Assembly (NCBI GenBank): GCA_007132995.1
Contig: SLNP01000004.1
Location: 1-53,353, forward strand
DNA from: Bacteroidales bacterium
GTDB lineage: Bacteria; Bacteroidota; Bacteroidia; Bacteroidales; VadinHA17
Length of the DNA stretch: 53,353 bases
Direction: 5' to 3'
Shown here: in pieces, positions 37,065-48,477 of the stretch
Layout: each line of letters begins with the position of its first letter
Position numbering within the stretch: the stretch's first letter is position 1
Position numbers and translations under genes: made by a program
The notes under the pieces: generated by a model
What the model saw: the letters and a program-made list of their open reading frames with translations, nothing else
What the model was told of the DNA's origin: nothing
Database searches by the model: none

Positions 37065-37511
37065 CTATAATTTAACCGCTTTTCCTTCTTTTGATTCAAT
37101 AGCCTCTACGGCTGCCTTGCTGAATGCGTGTGCATGCACCTCAACCTTGCTCTCAAGCACACCTTTGGCCAGTATCTTAACCCTGTCGTTCTTTGAGATC
37201 AGCCCGGCATTCAGTAGTGTATCGAAATCGATCCTGTCTGTATTAAGCTTTTCTACAAGTGCCTGCAGAGTACTGATATTAATACCTTTATACTCCTTAC
37301 GGTTTATATTTGTAAAGCCAAATTTGGGCAGGCGCCGCTGAAGTGGCATCTGGCCTCCTTCAAATCCCTTTTTCCTGGAATAACCTGACCTTGATTTGGC
37401 TCCCTTATGTCCTCTTGTTGCGGTACCGCCTCTTCCGGAGCCCTCGCCCCTTCCAAGTCTTCTGTTCTTCTTTACTGAGCCTTTGGCTGGTTTTAAATTA
37501 GTTAAGTCCAT
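37065..37511 (-). CDS. rplO: 50S ribosomal protein L15
   Basis: 148 residues. MDLTNLKPAKGSVKKNRRLGRGEGSGRGGT and KSRSGYSRKKGFEGGQMPLQRRLPKFGF are diagnostic. The Gly/Arg-rich N-terminus threads into 23S rRNA. Standard spc-operon position after rpmD and before secY. Confidence 0.98.
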   Translation of the reverse strand: MDLTNLKPAKGSVKKNRRLGRGEGSGRGGTATRGHKGAKSRSGYSRKKGFEGGQMPLQRRLPKFGFTNINRKEYKGINISTLQALVEKLNTDRIDFDTLLNAGLISKNDRVKILAKGVLESKVEVHAHAFSKAAVEAIESKEGKAVKL

Positions 37512-37536
37512 TATATCTCCTCATCAAAATGGTTAC

Positions 37537-37719
37537 CTACTTAATATCTTCAACTGTGACAAGGTGCCTTACCTTTTCAACCATACCCATTACAGGTGGT
37601 GTTGCATTATGCTCTACAGACTGGTTAAGCTTTCTCAGTCCCAGTGCATCGAGCACCCTCTTCTGTCTCTCAGGCCTGCCGATTCTGCTCCTGACCTGTT
37701 TTACTCTTATTCTCTTCAT
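37537..37719 (-). CDS. rpmD: 50S ribosomal protein L30
   Basis: 60 residues, the usual L30 length: MKRIRVKQVRSRIGRPERQK, then LGLRKLNQSVEHNATPPVMGM, the family signature. It binds domain II of 23S rRNA near L15 and L18. It lies between rpsE and rplO. Confidence 0.97.
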   Translation of the reverse strand: MKRIRVKQVRSRIGRPERQKRVLDALGLRKLNQSVEHNATPPVMGMVEKVRHLVTVEDIK

Positions 37720-37768
37720 AGCTCTCTCTGTTTCTTCTCTGCGGTTACAATCTCACTCTGTCTGTAAT

Positions 37769-38284
37769 CTATCCGTTAAAGACCTTGTCGAGCGATACCC
37801 CCCTGTGAGCTGCCACGGTTGCAGGCTCACGCAGCTCGAGCAGTGCCTCGAAGGTAGCTTTGACAAGGTTATGCGGATTGGACGACCCCTTTGACTTTGC
37901 AAGAACATCCTTTATTCCGACGCTCTCCAGAACGGCCCTCATAGCTCCTCCGGCCTTAACACCGGTACCCTCCGATGCAGGCTTGAGAAAGACCCTTGCT
38001 CCCCCGTATTTGGCAACCTGTTCGTGTGGTATGGTACCCTTGTAGACCGGAACCCTTATAAGGTTCTTCTTGGCATCCTCTATCCCCTTGGCGATAGCAG
38101 TTGTAACCTCATTGGCTTTGCCCAGTCCGTGGCCTACAATGCCATCTTCGTTACCAACTACCACTATTGCCGAAAAGCTGAATGTACGCCCCCCTTTGGT
38201 GACTTTGGTAACCCTCTGTATACTAACCAGTCTGTCTTTAAGGTCCAGATCACTGGTCTTCACTTTCCTTATTCCTTCTGCCAT
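37769..38284 (-). CDS. rpsE: 30S ribosomal protein S5
   Basis: 171 residues. The dsRNA-binding N-domain has [21 protein letters not shown] and [11 protein letters not shown]; the C-domain has [35 protein letters not shown]5 lies at the mRNA entry and affects decoding accuracy. Nothing unusual in the fidelity-related loop ([10 protein letters not shown]). Confidence 0.98.
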   Translation of the reverse strand: MAEGIRKVKTSDLDLKDRLVSIQRVTKVTKGGRTFSFSAIVVVGNEDGIVGHGLGKANEVTTAIAKGIEDAKKNLIRVPVYKGTIPHEQVAKYGGARVFLKPASEGTGVKAGGAMRAVLESVGIKDVLAKSKGSSNPHNLVKATFEALLELREPATVAAHRGVSLDKVFNG

Positions 38285-38290
38285 ACCTTT

Positions 38291-38653
38291 TTAGAATTTT
38301 AAGCCCCCTTCACGGGCTGCTTCTGCCAATGATTTAATTCTGCCATGATAGCGGTACCCGTTCCTGTCAAAAACAACCTGACCGATACCTTTATCCTTAC
38401 ACCTCTCTGCGAGTATCTTCCCTACCATTGCTGCCTGTTCGCGCTTTGGAACGCCACTGCTCTTCTCTGCCAGCTCTTTATCTTTCGAGCATGCGGCAAG
38501 CAGTGTTATCCCGTTCAGGTCATCTATCATCTGCGCGTATATCTGCTTATTGCTTCTAAAGACAGAGAGTCTGGGTTTCTCGGGCGTACCCACTATATTC
38601 TTACGGATTCTCAATTTTATCCGCTTTCTGTTATCTCTTTTGGTTAAGGCCAT
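38291..38653 (-). CDS. rplR: 50S ribosomal protein L18
   Basis: 120 residues. Starts [20 protein letters not shown] and has [19 protein letters not shown] and [26 protein letters not shown], the 5S rRNA-binding signature. Position between rplF and rpsE is canonical. Confidence 0.98.
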   Translation of the reverse strand: MALTKRDNRKRIKLRIRKNIVGTPEKPRLSVFRSNKQIYAQMIDDLNGITLLAACSKDKELAEKSSGVPKREQAAMVGKILAERCKDKGIGQVVFDRNGYRYHGRIKSLAEAAREGGLKF

Positions 38654-38673
38654 CTCTTCAAACTTTTATTCGA

Positions 38674-39228
38674 TTATACACTTGCCGATTTTCCGGCCTT
38701 CCTGCGCAATTGCTCCCCGACAAATTTGATTCCCTTTCCTTTGTAGGGCTCCGGCGGTCTTAGGGAGCGAATTTTGGCTGCAACATGACCAATTAGCTGC
38801 TTATCTGTACTGGTAAGAGTTACCACCGGGTTGCTTCTCTTTTCGGTTTTGGCCTCTACTTTAACCTCCTGGGGTATCTCAATGGCTATATCGTGTGAAT
38901 AGCCAAGAGTCAGATTGAGCATCTGGCCTGCCGATTCGGCACGATATCCCACACCCACAAGCTCGAGTTCCTTCTTATAGCCCTCGGAGACGCCTGTCAC
39001 CATATTGGCTATAAGCGACCTGTAAAGGCCGTGAAGCGACTTGTGCCGTTTCGATTCCGTTGGTCTTGAAACCAGTACCTGGCTATCTTTTATTTCCACA
39101 ATGAGATCGCTGTCAATCTGCTGCGACAGAGTTCCCAGAGGGCCTTTCACACTCACCATATTGGTATCGCTTACCTCAACGGTAACACCAGATGGCAGGT
39201 CTACAGGTGATTTTCCTATTCGTGACAT
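38674..39228 (-). CDS. rplF: 50S ribosomal protein L6
   Basis: 184 residues, two similar alpha/beta domains. MSRIGKSPVDLPSGVTVEV at the start and PEPYKGKGIKFVGEQLRRKAGK near the end are diagnostic. It sits by the GTPase-associated region of the large subunit. Confidence 0.98.
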   Translation of the reverse strand: MSRIGKSPVDLPSGVTVEVSDTNMVSVKGPLGTLSQQIDSDLIVEIKDSQVLVSRPTESKRHKSLHGLYRSLIANMVTGVSEGYKKELELVGVGYRAESAGQMLNLTLGYSHDIAIEIPQEVKVEAKTEKRSNPVVTLTSTDKQLIGHVAAKIRSLRPPEPYKGKGIKFVGEQLRRKAGKSASV

Positions 39229-39247
39229 TTAGGCACTCCTTTAAAAA

Positions 39248-39646
39248 TTAATATACATAACACAAAACTTCTCCGCCGATCTTCTCTCTCCTGGCCTCCT
39301 TATCGGTCATCAGCCCCCTCGATGTAGAGATGATCGCTATTCCCAGCCCGTTAAGCACCCTTGGTATCTCGTCAACACCGGCATACTTACGGAGCCCGGG
39401 ACGGCTGGCCCTGTCAAGCCCCTTTATAGCCGGTTTCTGGCTTTTGGTGTCATACTTCAGGGCTATCTTTATTGTTCCCTGCGGACCTTTTTCATCAAGG
39501 AACTTATAGCTGAGAATATATCCCTTATCGTAGAGTATCCTGGTAATACCCTTATTCATGTTTGATGATGGTATCTCAACAACTTTATGACCTGCCATAA
39601 CGGCATTTCGTACTCGGGTCAGAAAATCTGCAACTGGATCAGTCAT
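39248..39646 (-). CDS. rpsH: 30S ribosomal protein S8
   Basis: 132 residues. MTDPVADFLTRVRNAVMAGH at the N-terminus and the C-terminal GIAIISTSRGLMTDKEARREKIGGEVLCYVY are the S8 signature. S8 binds helix 21 of 16S rRNA and in many bacteria represses the spc operon; whether a matching mRNA hairpin exists here was not established. Confidence 0.98.
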   Translation of the reverse strand: MTDPVADFLTRVRNAVMAGHKVVEIPSSNMNKGITRILYDKGYILSYKFLDEKGPQGTIKIALKYDTKSQKPAIKGLDRASRPGLRKYAGVDEIPRVLNGLGIAIISTSRGLMTDKEARREKIGGEVLCYVY

Positions 39647-39691
39647 CGCTCTATATTGATTATATTATATAATTACTCCTTTATCTGTTAA

Positions 39692-39961
39692 CTACCAGCT
39701 GGCCTTCCTAACACCGGGTACAAGGCCCTTGGACGCCAACTCTCTGAATGTGATCCTGCTAAGTCCGAACTGCCTTATATACCCTCTGGGCCGACCGGTA
39801 AGTTTGCACCGGTTTCTGAGCCTGTTAGGGTTAGAGTTGCGCGGAATACGGCTTAGTCCGACATAGTCACCTTCGGCCTTAAGCCGGGCTCTCTTTTCGG
39901 CATACTTCTGAACCATTTTTGCTCTCTTAACCTCGCGGGCTTTCATTGACTCTTTAGCCAT
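39692..39961 (-). CDS. rpsN: 30S ribosomal protein S14, zinc-free type
   Basis: 89 residues. [20 protein letters not shown], then [34 protein letters not shown], ending VRKASW. The CxxC pairs of the zinc form are missing, so this is the longer zinc-independent S14. It lies 5 bases after rplE. Confidence 0.98.
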   Translation of the reverse strand: MAKESMKAREVKRAKMVQKYAEKRARLKAEGDYVGLSRIPRNSNPNRLRNRCKLTGRPRGYIRQFGLSRITFRELASKGLVPGVRKASW

Positions 39962-39966
39962 ACTGT

Positions 39967-40518
39967 CTAGTTTTTATCTGTTTTGAACGGCAGGCCAAAG
40001 CGCTTAAGCAGGGCAAGACCCTCCTCATCGGTTCTGGCATCCGTTACAAATGTTATCTGCAAACCATTAATTTTAAGAACTTTGTCAAGGTCTATCTCCG
40101 GAAATATAATCTGCTCTGTTACTCCCAGCGTATAGCAACCTCTTCCATCCAGTTTGTTATTTATACCTTTAAAATCCCTGATACGGGGCAGGGCTACAGC
40201 TATGAGTCTCTCAAGAAACTCATACATTCTCTCTCTTCTGAGGGTTACCATGGCACCAATTGCCATATTCTTCCTCAGCTTAAAATTTGATATATCCTTC
40301 CTCGATATTGTCTGAACAGCCTTCTGTCCGGCTATACTGGAAATCTCCTTCACGGCAACCTCGAGCAGCTTCTTGTCTGCAATAGCCTGTCCGAGCCCCT
40401 GATTAATCACTATCTTTTTTAACCGGGGCACCTGCATTTCGGTTGTGTAACCGAACTCTTTCACGAGAGCAGGTACTATCTCATCTTTATACTTTGTCTT
40501 TAAAGCAGGCGTGTACAT
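39967..40518 (-). CDS. rplE: 50S ribosomal protein L5
   Basis: 183 residues. Text such as [35 protein letters not shown] and [29 protein letters not shown] matches L5, which binds 5S rRNA and touches S13. The start overlaps the rplX stop by one base (TAATG), indicating coupled translation. Confidence 0.98.
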   Translation of the reverse strand: MYTPALKTKYKDEIVPALVKEFGYTTEMQVPRLKKIVINQGLGQAIADKKLLEVAVKEISSIAGQKAVQTISRKDISNFKLRKNMAIGAMVTLRRERMYEFLERLIAVALPRIRDFKGINNKLDGRGCYTLGVTEQIIFPEIDLDKVLKINGLQITFVTDARTDEEGLALLKRFGLPFKTDKN

Positions 40519-40841
40519 TACTTGATCTCCTCTCCTGATTTTTTTGAATAGCGTACTAATTTGTTCTTTTCGTTAAGCCTCCGTCCTATTCTGGTAGCTT
40601 CGCCAGTAGACGGATCTACCAGCAGAAGGTTAGAGACATGTATGGGTGCCTCTCTTTTAATGATACCTCCCTGCGGGCTCTTGGCATTGGGCTTGGTATG
40701 TTTCGATACCATGTTGACTCCCTCTACCAATGCACGATCCTTCTCGCGGTTCACCTCAAGTACCCGGCCCTTCTGTCCTTTCGATTCACCGGATATTACA
40801 ATCACGGTATCTCCCTTTTTGACATGTAATTTCTTCTGCAT
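40518..40841 (-). CDS. rplX: 50S ribosomal protein L24
   Basis: 107 residues with the KOW motif ([21 protein letters not shown]) and [11 protein letters not shown]. It starts 23S assembly near the 5' domain. Overlaps rplE by one base. Confidence 0.98.
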   Translation of the reverse strand: MQKKLHVKKGDTVIVISGESKGQKGRVLEVNREKDRALVEGVNMVSKHTKPNAKSPQGGIIKREAPIHVSNLLLVDPSTGEATRIGRRLNEKNKLVRYSKKSGEEIK

Positions 40842-40851
40842 AGCTCTCTAA

Positions 40852-41217
40852 TTATAATACTTCGGGTGCAAGTGATACTATCTTCATGTTCTTATCGCGC
40901 AGCTCTCTTGCCACAGGTCCGAATATTCGTGTACCGCGAACCTCATCGGCAGTATTAAGAAGTACAACCGCATTGTCATCAAACTTGATATATGATCCGT
41001 CAGCTCTTCTAATAGCTTTTCTGGTGCGCACCACTATCGCTCTTGAAACCTGTCCCTTTTTTGCCTCACCCGACGGCATGGCGCTTTTAATGCTAACAAC
41101 AATCTTGTCGCCTACAGAGGCGTATCTCTTCCTGGTGCCTCCCAGAACCCTGATACAGAGCACTTCCTTTGCCCCGGAATTATCAGCTACCGTTAATCTG
41201 CTTTCCTGTTGAATCAT
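40852..41217 (-). CDS. rplN: 50S ribosomal protein L14
   Basis: 121 residues. [27 protein letters not shown] and the C-terminal [27 protein letters not shown] are nearly invariant in L14. It lies between the subunits and binds 16S helix 14. Two bases separate it from rpsQ. Confidence 0.98.
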   Translation of the reverse strand: MIQQESRLTVADNSGAKEVLCIRVLGGTRKRYASVGDKIVVSIKSAMPSGEAKKGQVSRAIVVRTRKAIRRADGSYIKFDDNAVVLLNTADEVRGTRIFGPVARELRDKNMKIVSLAPEVL

Positions 41218-41219
41218 GA

Positions 41220-41477
41220 CTACTTGGCTCTTTCAATTATTTCGACTAATCTCCACCTTTTACTTCTGCTGAGCGGGCGGGTCTCCATTATACGGACAGT
41301 ATCGCCTATTACACAGCTATTCTCCTCATCATGGGCCATTAGCTTCTTTGTTCTGCTGATAAACTTGCCGTACATAGGATGCTTTATCTTTCTCTTTATT
41401 GCCACGACAATAGATTTGTCCATCTTATTGCTGACGACAACACCTGTCCGTTCTTTTCTCAGATTTCTTTCCATCAC
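41220..41477 (-). CDS. rpsQ: 30S ribosomal protein S17
   Basis: 85 residues, OB-fold. [33 protein letters not shown] and [23 protein letters not shown] are diagnostic. Its start overlaps the end of rpmC by four bases. Confidence 0.98.
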   Translation of the reverse strand: MMERNLRKERTGVVVSNKMDKSIVVAIKRKIKHPMYGKFISRTKKLMAHDEENSCVIGDTVRIMETRPLSRSKRWRLVEIIERAK

Positions 41478-41689
41478 CCGGTTGTGGTATTAGTATTCGA
41501 CTTCATATCTCTGCTGCGCAGCTCTGTCAGTATCCTTGCGATATTCTTCTTTGTCTGACTAAGTTTGGTAGTATTATCCAGAGGGGAGATAGCGTGGTTG
41601 AGTCTCATTCTCAACAGGGCTGTCCTCTCGTTATCGAGTCTCTCATGAAGCTCCTGGGGTGTTAACTCCCTTAATTCTGACATTTTCAT
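41474..41689 (-). CDS. rpmC: 50S ribosomal protein L29
   Basis: 71 residues, two long helices. [32 protein letters not shown] and [17 protein letters not shown] are typical. ATG 41689 is used; ATG 41683 is also possible. It surrounds the exit tunnel together with L23. The C-terminus is a short Thr/Asn-rich tail. Confidence 0.96.
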   Translation of the reverse strand: MKMSELRELTPQELHERLDNERTALLRMRLNHAISPLDNTTKLSQTKKNIARILTELRSRDMKSNTNTTTG

Positions 41690-41722
41690 GCGATGAGTAT
41701 TTTTTATCTCAAATTGATATTA

Positions 41723-42142
41723 TCACTTCTGGTAGTCGCGTCTTACAATAAATTTTGTAGTAATGGGCAGTTTTTGTGCTCCCAGTCTCAGTGCTTCACG
41801 GGCCACCTCGAAAGGTACTCCCTCGGCCTCAAGAATGACTCTGCCCGGAGCAACCGGGGCAACAAAACCCTCTGGCGCACCTTTACCCTTACCCATACGA
41901 ACCTCTGCAGGCTTCTTTGTTATGGGCTTGTCAGGGAAAATTCTTATCCAGAGTTGTCCCTCCCTCTTCATATATCTTGTTACCGCCTGACGGGCAGCCT
42001 CAATCTGTCTTCCTGTTATCCATGAAGCCTCAAGAGCTTTAATACCAAAGGAGCCAAAGGCAAGCTGGTTTCCTCTCTGGGAGTTGCCCTTTACACGCCC
42101 CTTCTGGGCTCTTCTGTATTTTGTCTTTTTCGGTTGTAACAT
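41723..42142 (-). CDS. rplP: 50S ribosomal protein L16
   Basis: 139 residues. [53 protein letters not shown] and [20 protein letters not shown] match L16, which positions A-site tRNA. Confidence 0.98.
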   Translation of the reverse strand: MLQPKKTKYRRAQKGRVKGNSQRGNQLAFGSFGIKALEASWITGRQIEAARQAVTRYMKREGQLWIRIFPDKPITKKPAEVRMGKGKGAPEGFVAPVAPGRVILEAEGVPFEVAREALRLGAQKLPITTKFIVRRDYQK

Positions 42143-42192
42143 TGTTGTCTGCTTTATAATATTGATTAATCTGGGCCGTAAGAGGTGTTAGC

Positions 42193-42891
42193 CTACTTCC
42201 TTGCCCTTCTTTTCATAGCCTTGGCCTTCTGGTTCTTAACACCAATATTGGGACTGAGATCTCTCTTTCCAAACACCTCACCATTACATATCCAGACCTT
42301 CACCCCGAGTACTCCGACCTTTGTGTGAGCCTCACAAAGGGCATAGTCAATATCGGCTCTGAAGGTATGCAGTGGAATCCTTCCATCCTTATAGGTTTCG
42401 CTTCTTGCCATTTCCGCACCACCAAGTCTGCCGCTGATAAGCACCTTTATGCCTTCGGCTCCCATTCTCATGGTCGATGCTACAGACATTTTGATAGCCC
42501 TTCGGTACGAGACTTTGCCTTCAACCTGTCTCGCTATGCTGGTAGCAACGATATTGGCATCAAGCTCGGGGCGCTTAACTTCAAAAATATTTATCTGTAT
42601 CTCTTTGCCGGTAAGCTTCTTGAGCTCCTCTTTCAATTTGTCAACCTCCTGGCCTCCCTTGCCAATGATAATACCGGGACGGGCCGTATTTACGGTTACT
42701 GTAATGAGTTTCAGGGTTCTCTCAATTACAATTTTTGATATACTTGCCTTGGCGAGTCTGGCATTGAGATAATCTCTTATTTTGGAATCTTCAACAAGTT
42801 TCCCTGAAAAGTCCTTACCGCCATACCAGTTGGAGTCCCAGCCTCTGATAATGCCCAAACGGTTACCTATCGGATTTACTTTCTGTCCCAT
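42193..42891 (-). CDS. rpsC: 30S ribosomal protein S3
   Basis: 232 residues. [25 protein letters not shown], a KH domain with [19 protein letters not shown], and the C-terminal [31 protein letters not shown] signature. S3 forms part of the mRNA entry and helicase site. Confidence 0.98.
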   Translation of the reverse strand: MGQKVNPIGNRLGIIRGWDSNWYGGKDFSGKLVEDSKIRDYLNARLAKASISKIVIERTLKLITVTVNTARPGIIIGKGGQEVDKLKEELKKLTGKEIQINIFEVKRPELDANIVATSIARQVEGKVSYRRAIKMSVASTMRMGAEGIKVLISGRLGGAEMARSETYKDGRIPLHTFRADIDYALCEAHTKVGVLGVKVWICNGEVFGKRDLSPNIGVKNQKAKAMKRRARK

Positions 42892-42896
42892 CTATT

Positions 42897-43319
42897 CTAA
42901 TTTGATGTTGTTGATTCAAGTTGTTTCGTCCTGCTGTCCAGTATCAGGGTCACATGATTTGATCTCTTCCTTATCCTGTAGGCTCTTCCCTGTGGGGCAG
43001 TCTGCAGTCTCTTCAATGTTCTGCCGGCATTTACAAATGCCTCTTTAATATAGAGATTGCTATCCTCTATGCGCTCACCTTCATTCTTCTGTTCCCAGTT
43101 AGATATAGCCGAAAGAAGCAGTTTCTCAACCCTGCGGGAAGCCTCTTTTGAACTGAACCTCAGAACATCAAGAGCCCTGTTGACCTCCATGCCCCTGATC
43201 ATATCTATCACCAGCCTCATTTTTCTGGGAGATGTGGGACAGTCACGCATTATTGCCTGACATATCTCCTTTCTCTCTTGCTTCATCATTTCGGCTCTAT
43301 TTCTTTTTCTTGCACCCAT
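42897..43319 (-). CDS. rplV: 50S ribosomal protein L22
   Basis: 140 residues. [49 protein letters not shown] is the family core; the beta-hairpin reaching the tunnel ([20 protein letters not shown]) is intact. The N-terminal extension ([18 protein letters not shown]) is a common Bacteroidota form. Confidence 0.97.
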   Translation of the reverse strand: MGARKRNRAEMMKQERKEICQAIMRDCPTSPRKMRLVIDMIRGMEVNRALDVLRFSSKEASRRVEKLLLSAISNWEQKNEGERIEDSNLYIKEAFVNAGRTLKRLQTAPQGRAYRIRKRSNHVTLILDSRTKQLESTTSN

Positions 43320-43354
43320 CGCTTAACGGTTTTCGCTGTTTTAATCTCTTTGCA

Positions 43355-43621
43355 TTATCTCTTGTTTCCGGCATGCCCGCGGTAGGTCCGTGTTGGCGCA
43401 AACTCACCCAGTTTATGACCCACCATATTCTCGGTTACATATACCGGAATGAACTTGCTACCGTTATGCACAGCTACGGTATGGCCCACAAAATCGGGCG
43501 ATATCACCGAACGCCTCGACCAGGTCTTGAGAACGCCCTTCTTTCCACCATCGTTCATCTCAAGAATCCTCTTTTCGAGTTTAAAGTCAATGAACGGCCC
43601 TTTTTTTACTGATCTGCTCAT
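43355..43621 (-). CDS. rpsS: 30S ribosomal protein S19
   Basis: 88 residues. [41 protein letters not shown] and [18 protein letters not shown] match S19 at the head of the small subunit, where it pairs with S13. Confidence 0.98.
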   Translation of the reverse strand: MSRSVKKGPFIDFKLEKRILEMNDGGKKGVLKTWSRRSVISPDFVGHTVAVHNGSKFIPVYVTENMVGHKLGEFAPTRTYRGHAGNKR

Positions 43622-43630
43622 GATATATCG

Positions 43631-44455
43631 CTATTTTTTGCGTCTCTCAATAATATGCATGTTTGAATACTTCTTCCTGTTTCTGGTACGGTACCCCTTG
43701 GCAGGCAGTCCCTTTTTCGATCTGGGGTGGCCACCCGATGCTCTTCCTTCTCCACCGCCCATGGGGTGGTCTACCGGGTTCATCACAACCGGACGGGTTC
43801 TTGGCCTGCGTCCCAGCCAGCGCGACCTGCCAGCCTTACCGGAAATCTCAAGGCTGTGATCGGGGTTGGATACTGTACCGATAGTGGCACGGCATGTAAC
43901 CGGAATAAGCCTTGTTTCGCCCGAAGGCATTTTTACTGTCGCATACTTGCCATCGCGGGCGGCAAGCTGGGCATAAGATCCGGCACTTCTTGCTATGGCA
44001 GCGCCCTTGCCCGGCTTAAGCTCAATATTATGCACAACCGTGCCGAGAGGAATATTGGCAAGGGGAAGCGCATTACCGACTTCCGGAGCCGCATCGGGGC
44101 CTGACATTATCTCCTGTCCGGCCTTGAGTCCGTGGGGAGCAACAATATACCTCTTCTCTCCGTCGTTATAGACAACCAGAGCTATTCTGGCAGAGCGGTT
44201 AGGATCATACTCAATGCTCTTCACTACTGCCGGCATTCCATCCTTATTCCGGCGAAAATCAATTATGCGGTACATCCTTTTGTGTCCGCCCCCTCTGTAT
44301 CTCAGTGTCATCTTGCCGCTGGCATTCCTTCCTCCGCTTTTCTTCAGAGGGGCGAGGAGGGATTTCTCCGGCTTCGAACGGGTAACAGTGTCAAAGGCAC
44401 TTATCACCTTGTGTCGCTGGCCTGGTGTAACAGGCTTTAATTTCCTAACTGCCAT
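43631..44455 (-). CDS. rplB: 50S ribosomal protein L2
   Basis: 274 residues. [18 protein letters not shown], the OB and SH3-like domains, and the near-invariant [21 protein letters not shown] containing the His required for peptidyl transfer activity. Complete at both ends. Confidence 0.98.
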   Translation of the reverse strand: MAVRKLKPVTPGQRHKVISAFDTVTRSKPEKSLLAPLKKSGGRNASGKMTLRYRGGGHKRMYRIIDFRRNKDGMPAVVKSIEYDPNRSARIALVVYNDGEKRYIVAPHGLKAGQEIMSGPDAAPEVGNALPLANIPLGTVVHNIELKPGKGAAIARSAGSYAQLAARDGKYATVKMPSGETRLIPVTCRATIGTVSNPDHSLEISGKAGRSRWLGRRPRTRPVVMNPVDHPMGGGEGRASGGHPRSKKGLPAKGYRTRNRKKYSNMHIIERRKK

Positions 44456-44473
44456 ACTATATAGTGTATTCTA

Positions 44474-44764
44474 TTATATATTGCTGTAAAAATCGATAGA
44501 CTCACCTTCTGCCAGGGTAACCACAGCCTTTTTGGTCTTTGCGGTTTTCCCGGTTACAATACCCGATTTGGTATGACGACTCTTCCTTTTGCCACCGTAT
44601 ATCATGGTATTCACCTCATCTACCTTCACTCCGTAAAGCTGCTCAACCGCGCTCTTTATCTGAAGTTTATTGGCATTCAGGGAGACAAAGAATCCGTAAC
44701 GGTTGAATTTTTCGCCCTGGGCGGTCATCTTCTCGGTTACAATCGGCTTAATTAAAATATCCAT
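44474..44764 (-). CDS. rplW: 50S ribosomal protein L23
   Basis: 96 residues. IKPIVTEKMTAQGEKFNRYGFFVSLNANKLQIKSAVEQLYGVKVDEVNTM is the L23 fold; the loop that docks trigger factor and SRP at the tunnel exit is present. It follows rplD by 14 bases. Confidence 0.97.
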   Translation of the reverse strand: MDILIKPIVTEKMTAQGEKFNRYGFFVSLNANKLQIKSAVEQLYGVKVDEVNTMIYGGKRKSRHTKSGIVTGKTAKTKKAVVTLAEGESIDFYSNI

Positions 44765-44778
44765 CTCGTTTCAGTTTT

Positions 44779-45408
44779 CTAGTTGTCGGCAGTTGCGTTC
44801 AAAGCATCAACCGCACTCTCGAAAAGCACCACAGCAGAGGCTTTCATAATAGCATATGTGTTTAGACCTGAGGGTGTTAAAACCTGCACGCCCTGCAAAT
44901 TTCGAGATGACAAATATATGTTTTTATTTTGTTCCGGTAAAACAAATAACGATTTTTTATTCAAGATATTAAGGTTGTTTCCGACCCTGGCAAATTCGCC
45001 TGTTTTAGGGTTCTCCAGGGTGAAATCTTCAAGCACAATTATACTATTGCCTTTTGCCTTATATGAGAGCGCTGATTTTCGAGCCAGAGACTTAACTTTT
45101 TTATTAAGCTTAAAGCCATAGTATCTGGGTCTTGGGCCAAAAACTCTTCCGCCACCGCGAAAAATCGGATTTTTGATATCGCCGAATCTGGCGGTACCGG
45201 TACCCTTCTGTCTCTTTATCTTCTTTGTACTACCCTTGACTTCAGATCTCTCTTTTGTTTTATGTGTACCCTGCCTGTTGTTTGCCATAAACTGCTTGGT
45301 ATCCAGATATATGGCATGATCATTAGGCTCGATCCCGAAGATAGAATCACTTAGATTCACCTTTCTTCCGGTATCCTTACCTTCTCTGTTCAAGACTGTT
45401 ACTTCCAT
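44779..45408 (-). CDS. rplD: 50S ribosomal protein L4
   Basis: 209 residues from ATG 45408, which overlaps the rplC stop (TGATG). The tunnel loop [31 protein letters not shown] and a C-terminal domain with [13 protein letters not shown] text are present. In other bacteria L4 also represses the S10 operon; no leader evidence was evaluated here. Confidence 0.97.
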   Translation of the reverse strand: MEVTVLNREGKDTGRKVNLSDSIFGIEPNDHAIYLDTKQFMANNRQGTHKTKERSEVKGSTKKIKRQKGTGTARFGDIKNPIFRGGGRVFGPRPRYYGFKLNKKVKSLARKSALSYKAKGNSIIVLEDFTLENPKTGEFARVGNNLNILNKKSLFVLPEQNKNIYLSSRNLQGVQVLTPSGLNTYAIMKASAVVLFESAVDALNATADN

Positions 45409-46028
45409 CACTTCGTAATTATTAAATATCCACCTTTCGGACCTGGTACCGATCCCTTTACTAACATCAGATTACTCTCAGGTATCAGTTTCATAACCCT
45501 GAGGCTAATCGCCATAACCTGCTGGTTACCCATTCGCCCGGCCATACGCATACCCTTGAATACTCTTGATGGCCATGAAGAGGCGCCAAGTGATCCGGGG
45601 GCCCTCTCCCTGTTGTGCTGTCCGTGGGTCTGGTCGCCCACTCCGGCGAAACCATGCCTTTTCACAACACCCTGAAAGCCTCTTCCTTTTGACCAGCCGG
45701 TAACATCAACCCATCGGTCAGGACGGAACAGTTCTACCGTCAGAACTTCGCCGGGATTGTACTCTCCCGTAGGAAATCCTGTAAACTCGACCAGCTTTTT
45801 CTTCGGTGTTGTATTGGCCTTTTTGAAGTGGCCCTTTTCGGCTCTGGTGGTTACCTTTTCTCTCTTCTCGTCATAGCCGAGCTGAAGGGCTGAGTAGCCA
45901 TCTTTCTCCTCGGTCTTAACCTGCGTTACAACACATGGACCGGCCTCAATAACTGTAACCGGCACACTTTTTCCATCTTCATCGAAAATGGATGTCATTC
46001 CTATCTTTTTGCCTATTAATCCCTGCAT
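45408..46028 (-). CDS. rplC: 50S ribosomal protein L3
   Basis: 206 residues. [34 protein letters not shown] and the loop [23 protein letters not shown] (reaching the peptidyl transferase centre) are diagnostic. Confidence 0.98.
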   Translation of the reverse strand: MQGLIGKKIGMTSIFDEDGKSVPVTVIEAGPCVVTQVKTEEKDGYSALQLGYDEKREKVTTRAEKGHFKKANTTPKKKLVEFTGFPTGEYNPGEVLTVELFRPDRWVDVTGWSKGRGFQGVVKRHGFAGVGDQTHGQHNRERAPGSLGASSWPSRVFKGMRMAGRMGNQQVMAISLRVMKLIPESNLMLVKGSVPGPKGGYLIITK

Positions 46029-46048
46029 TTTTTAATTCTTTACCGGTT

Positions 46049-46354
46049 TCACACTTTTATCTCTACCTCAACACCACTGGGCAGCTCAAGCTTCATTAGT
46101 GCGTCAATGGTTTTTGGCGTGGAGCTGTAAATATCAAGAAGTCTCTTATAAGAGGAGAGTTGAAACTGCTCGCGCGACTTCTTATTCACGAATGGTGAGC
46201 GGTTAACGGTATATATCCGCTTATGTGTCGGCAACGGAATGGGTCCGCTGACCACGGCACCGGTTGTCTTCACTGTCTTTACGATCTTCTCGGCAGACTT
46301 GTCTACCAGATTGTGGTCGTACGACTTCAGTTTGATTCGAATTTTCTGACTCAT
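46049..46354 (-). CDS. rpsJ: 30S ribosomal protein S10
   Basis: 101 residues. [25 protein letters not shown] and [30 protein letters not shown] are typical. Begins the S10 cluster; it lies two bases after fusA with no terminator between, so the str and S10 groups are joined. Confidence 0.98.
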   Translation of the reverse strand: MSQKIRIKLKSYDHNLVDKSAEKIVKTVKTTGAVVSGPIPLPTHKRIYTVNRSPFVNKKSREQFQLSSYKRLLDIYSSTPKTIDALMKLELPSGVEVEIKV

Positions 46355-46356
46355 CT

Positions 46357-48459
46357 TTAAAGAATTTTTCCTTTGGTAATTTCCACTATCCGTTTGGCAA
46401 TTTCTGCAGGCACCTCTTCGTAGCAGGAAAACTCCATGGTAGATGTAGCTCGCCCCGAGGTAAGGGTTCTAAGTACTGTAACATAGCCAAAATTCTCTGC
46501 CAGAGGTACTTTTGCCTTTATAACCCTTGATCCTGCTTTCGATTCCATACCCTCGACCTTTCCTCTTCTTCTGTTAAAATCGCCTACCACATCGCCAACA
46601 TACTCCTCAGGAGTTACCACCTCTGCCGACATTATCGGCTCAAGCAGTATGGGATTGCATTTATAAGCAGCGCTTCTGAAGGCCTGCCTTGCGGCGATCT
46701 CAAAAGAGAGTGAATCGGAATCGACCGGATGGTATGAACCGTCTTTGAGAACAACTTTGAGGCTGTCAAGCGGAAAGCCGGCCAGCGGTCCGTTGTACAT
46801 CGCTTCACGAAATCCTTTCTCGACAGAAGGTATATACTCTTTTGGCACATTACCTCCCTTAATCTCGTTTACGAATACAAGTCCGCGCTCACCATCTTCT
46901 ACAGGCATTATATCAACAACGATATCTGCAAATTTGCCGCGGCCTCCCGACTGTTTACGGAATACTTCGCGATGTTCTGCAACTGTTGTGATAGCCTCCT
47001 TGTAGGCAACCTGGGGCGCACCCTGGTTACACTCCACTTTAAACTCTCTTCTCAGACGGTCAACAAGTATCTCAAGGTGAAGCTCTCCCATTCCGTTTAT
47101 AACTGTTTGTCCGCTGTCGGGGTCGGTCTTCACCTGGAAAGTGGGATCCTCTTCCGCCAGCTTCTGAAGGGCCTGGGAAAGCTTGTCAAAATCATGTTGT
47201 GTTTTCGGTTCTATTGCAACGCCTATTACAGGATCGGGAAAATCCATCGACTCCAGTACAACAGGCTTATTGATGGCACAGAGCGTATCTCCGGTAACAA
47301 GGTCTTTGAATCCCACACCGGCGCATATATCTCCTGCTGAAATCTTCTCTATCGGGTTCTGTTTATTGGCGTGCATCTGGAAAAGTCTGTTAACCCTTTC
47401 CCTTTTCCCTGTGCGGGTATTGAGTACCATATCGCCCGTTTTGAGCTCGCCCGAGTATACCCGGAGGAATGCCAGTCTTCCCACGAAAGGATCTGTGGCA
47501 ATTTTGAAAACCAGAGAAGCCATTGGCTCCGTCGCATCAGGTCCCCTGTTAACAGGTTCATCATTCCGCGGGTCAGCTCCGGTTATACCACCGATATCGA
47601 GGGGCGAGGGGAGGAAACTTACTATACCGTCAAGAAGTCTCTGCACACCCTTATTCTTAAACGAGGCGCCACACATTACCGGCACTACGATATTTTCGAG
47701 GGCTGAGCGCCTCAGAACATCGATAACCTCATCGGGCGAGATAGATTGCGAGTCGTCGAAGTATCTCTCAAGAAGAGAGTCATCGACTACTGCCACCGCC
47801 TCAAGCATTGATGTACGCCACTCTTCAGCCTCCTCGACCATCTCTGCGGGTATCTCCTCCAGTTCATATTTCACGCCCAGCTTCTCGTCCGGATACCATA
47901 CAACGGCCTTCATATATACCAGGTCTATCACACCCGTGAAGTTCTCTTCCGACCCTATAGGTATCTGAACCGGTACGGGATTGGCACCCAGCCGCTCTTT
48001 TATCTGCTGTACAACCCCGTAGAAGTCTGCTCCGGCCCTGTCCATCTTATTGATAAAGGCGATACGGGGTACGCCATACTTATTGGCCTGTCTCCAAACG
48101 GTTTCAGACTGGGGCTCTACACCACCAACGGCACAAAAGACAGCCACTGCTCCGTCGAGCACCCTAAGAGATCGCTCCACCTCTACGGTAAAGTCGACAT
48201 GACCCGGAGTATCGATAACATTAATCTTATACTGCTGGTCGCGATAGTTCCAGTAGGTTGTTGTAGCTGCAGAGGTGATGGTTATACCTCTCTCCTGCTC
48301 CTGTACCATCCAGTCCATCTGCGCGTTGCCGTCATGAACCTCACCAAGCCTGTGGGTACTACCGGTGTAGAAGAGTATTCTCTCTGTTGTAGTGGTCTTC
48401 CCGGCATCGATGTGTGCCATGATTCCGATGTTTCTGGTATATTTCAGGTCAGTTTTCAT
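46357..48459 (-). CDS. fusA: Elongation factor G
   Basis: 700 residues, canonical EF-G. All GTPase motifs are intact: [13 protein letters not shown] (G1), [11 protein letters not shown] (G2), DTPGHVDF with the catalytic His (G3) and NKMD (G4). Domains II to V follow in the usual order, with [14 protein letters not shown] in domain III and the [15 protein letters not shown] stretch in domain IV/V. It drives tRNA translocation with GTP hydrolysis. It contrasts with the divergent paralog at 49893-52049. Confidence 0.98.
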   Translation of the reverse strand: MKTDLKYTRNIGIMAHIDAGKTTTTERILFYTGSTHRLGEVHDGNAQMDWMVQEQERGITITSAATTTYWNYRDQQYKINVIDTPGHVDFTVEVERSLRVLDGAVAVFCAVGGVEPQSETVWRQANKYGVPRIAFINKMDRAGADFYGVVQQIKERLGANPVPVQIPIGSEENFTGVIDLVYMKAVVWYPDEKLGVKYELEEIPAEMVEEAEEWRTSMLEAVAVVDDSLLERYFDDSQSISPDEVIDVLRRSALENIVVPVMCGASFKNKGVQRLLDGIVSFLPSPLDIGGITGADPRNDEPVNRGPDATEPMASLVFKIATDPFVGRLAFLRVYSGELKTGDMVLNTRTGKRERVNRLFQMHANKQNPIEKISAGDICAGVGFKDLVTGDTLCAINKPVVLESMDFPDPVIGVAIEPKTQHDFDKLSQALQKLAEEDPTFQVKTDPDSGQTVINGMGELHLEILVDRLRREFKVECNQGAPQVAYKEAITTVAEHREVFRKQSGGRGKFADIVVDIMPVEDGERGLVFVNEIKGGNVPKEYIPSVEKGFREAMYNGPLAGFPLDSLKVVLKDGSYHPVDSDSLSFEIAARQAFRSAAYKCNPILLEPIMSAEVVTPEEYVGDVVGDFNRRRGKVEGMESKAGSRVIKAKVPLAENFGYVTVLRTLTSGRATSTMEFSCYEEVPAEIAKRIVEITKGKIL

Positions 48460-48477
48460 CTCTGCTGCCGTTCGCTT

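Noticed and set aside
47183..47968. 261-codon plus-strand frame
   Set aside because: Antisense to fusA; Ser/Thr/Ile-rich shadow of a codon-biased gene.
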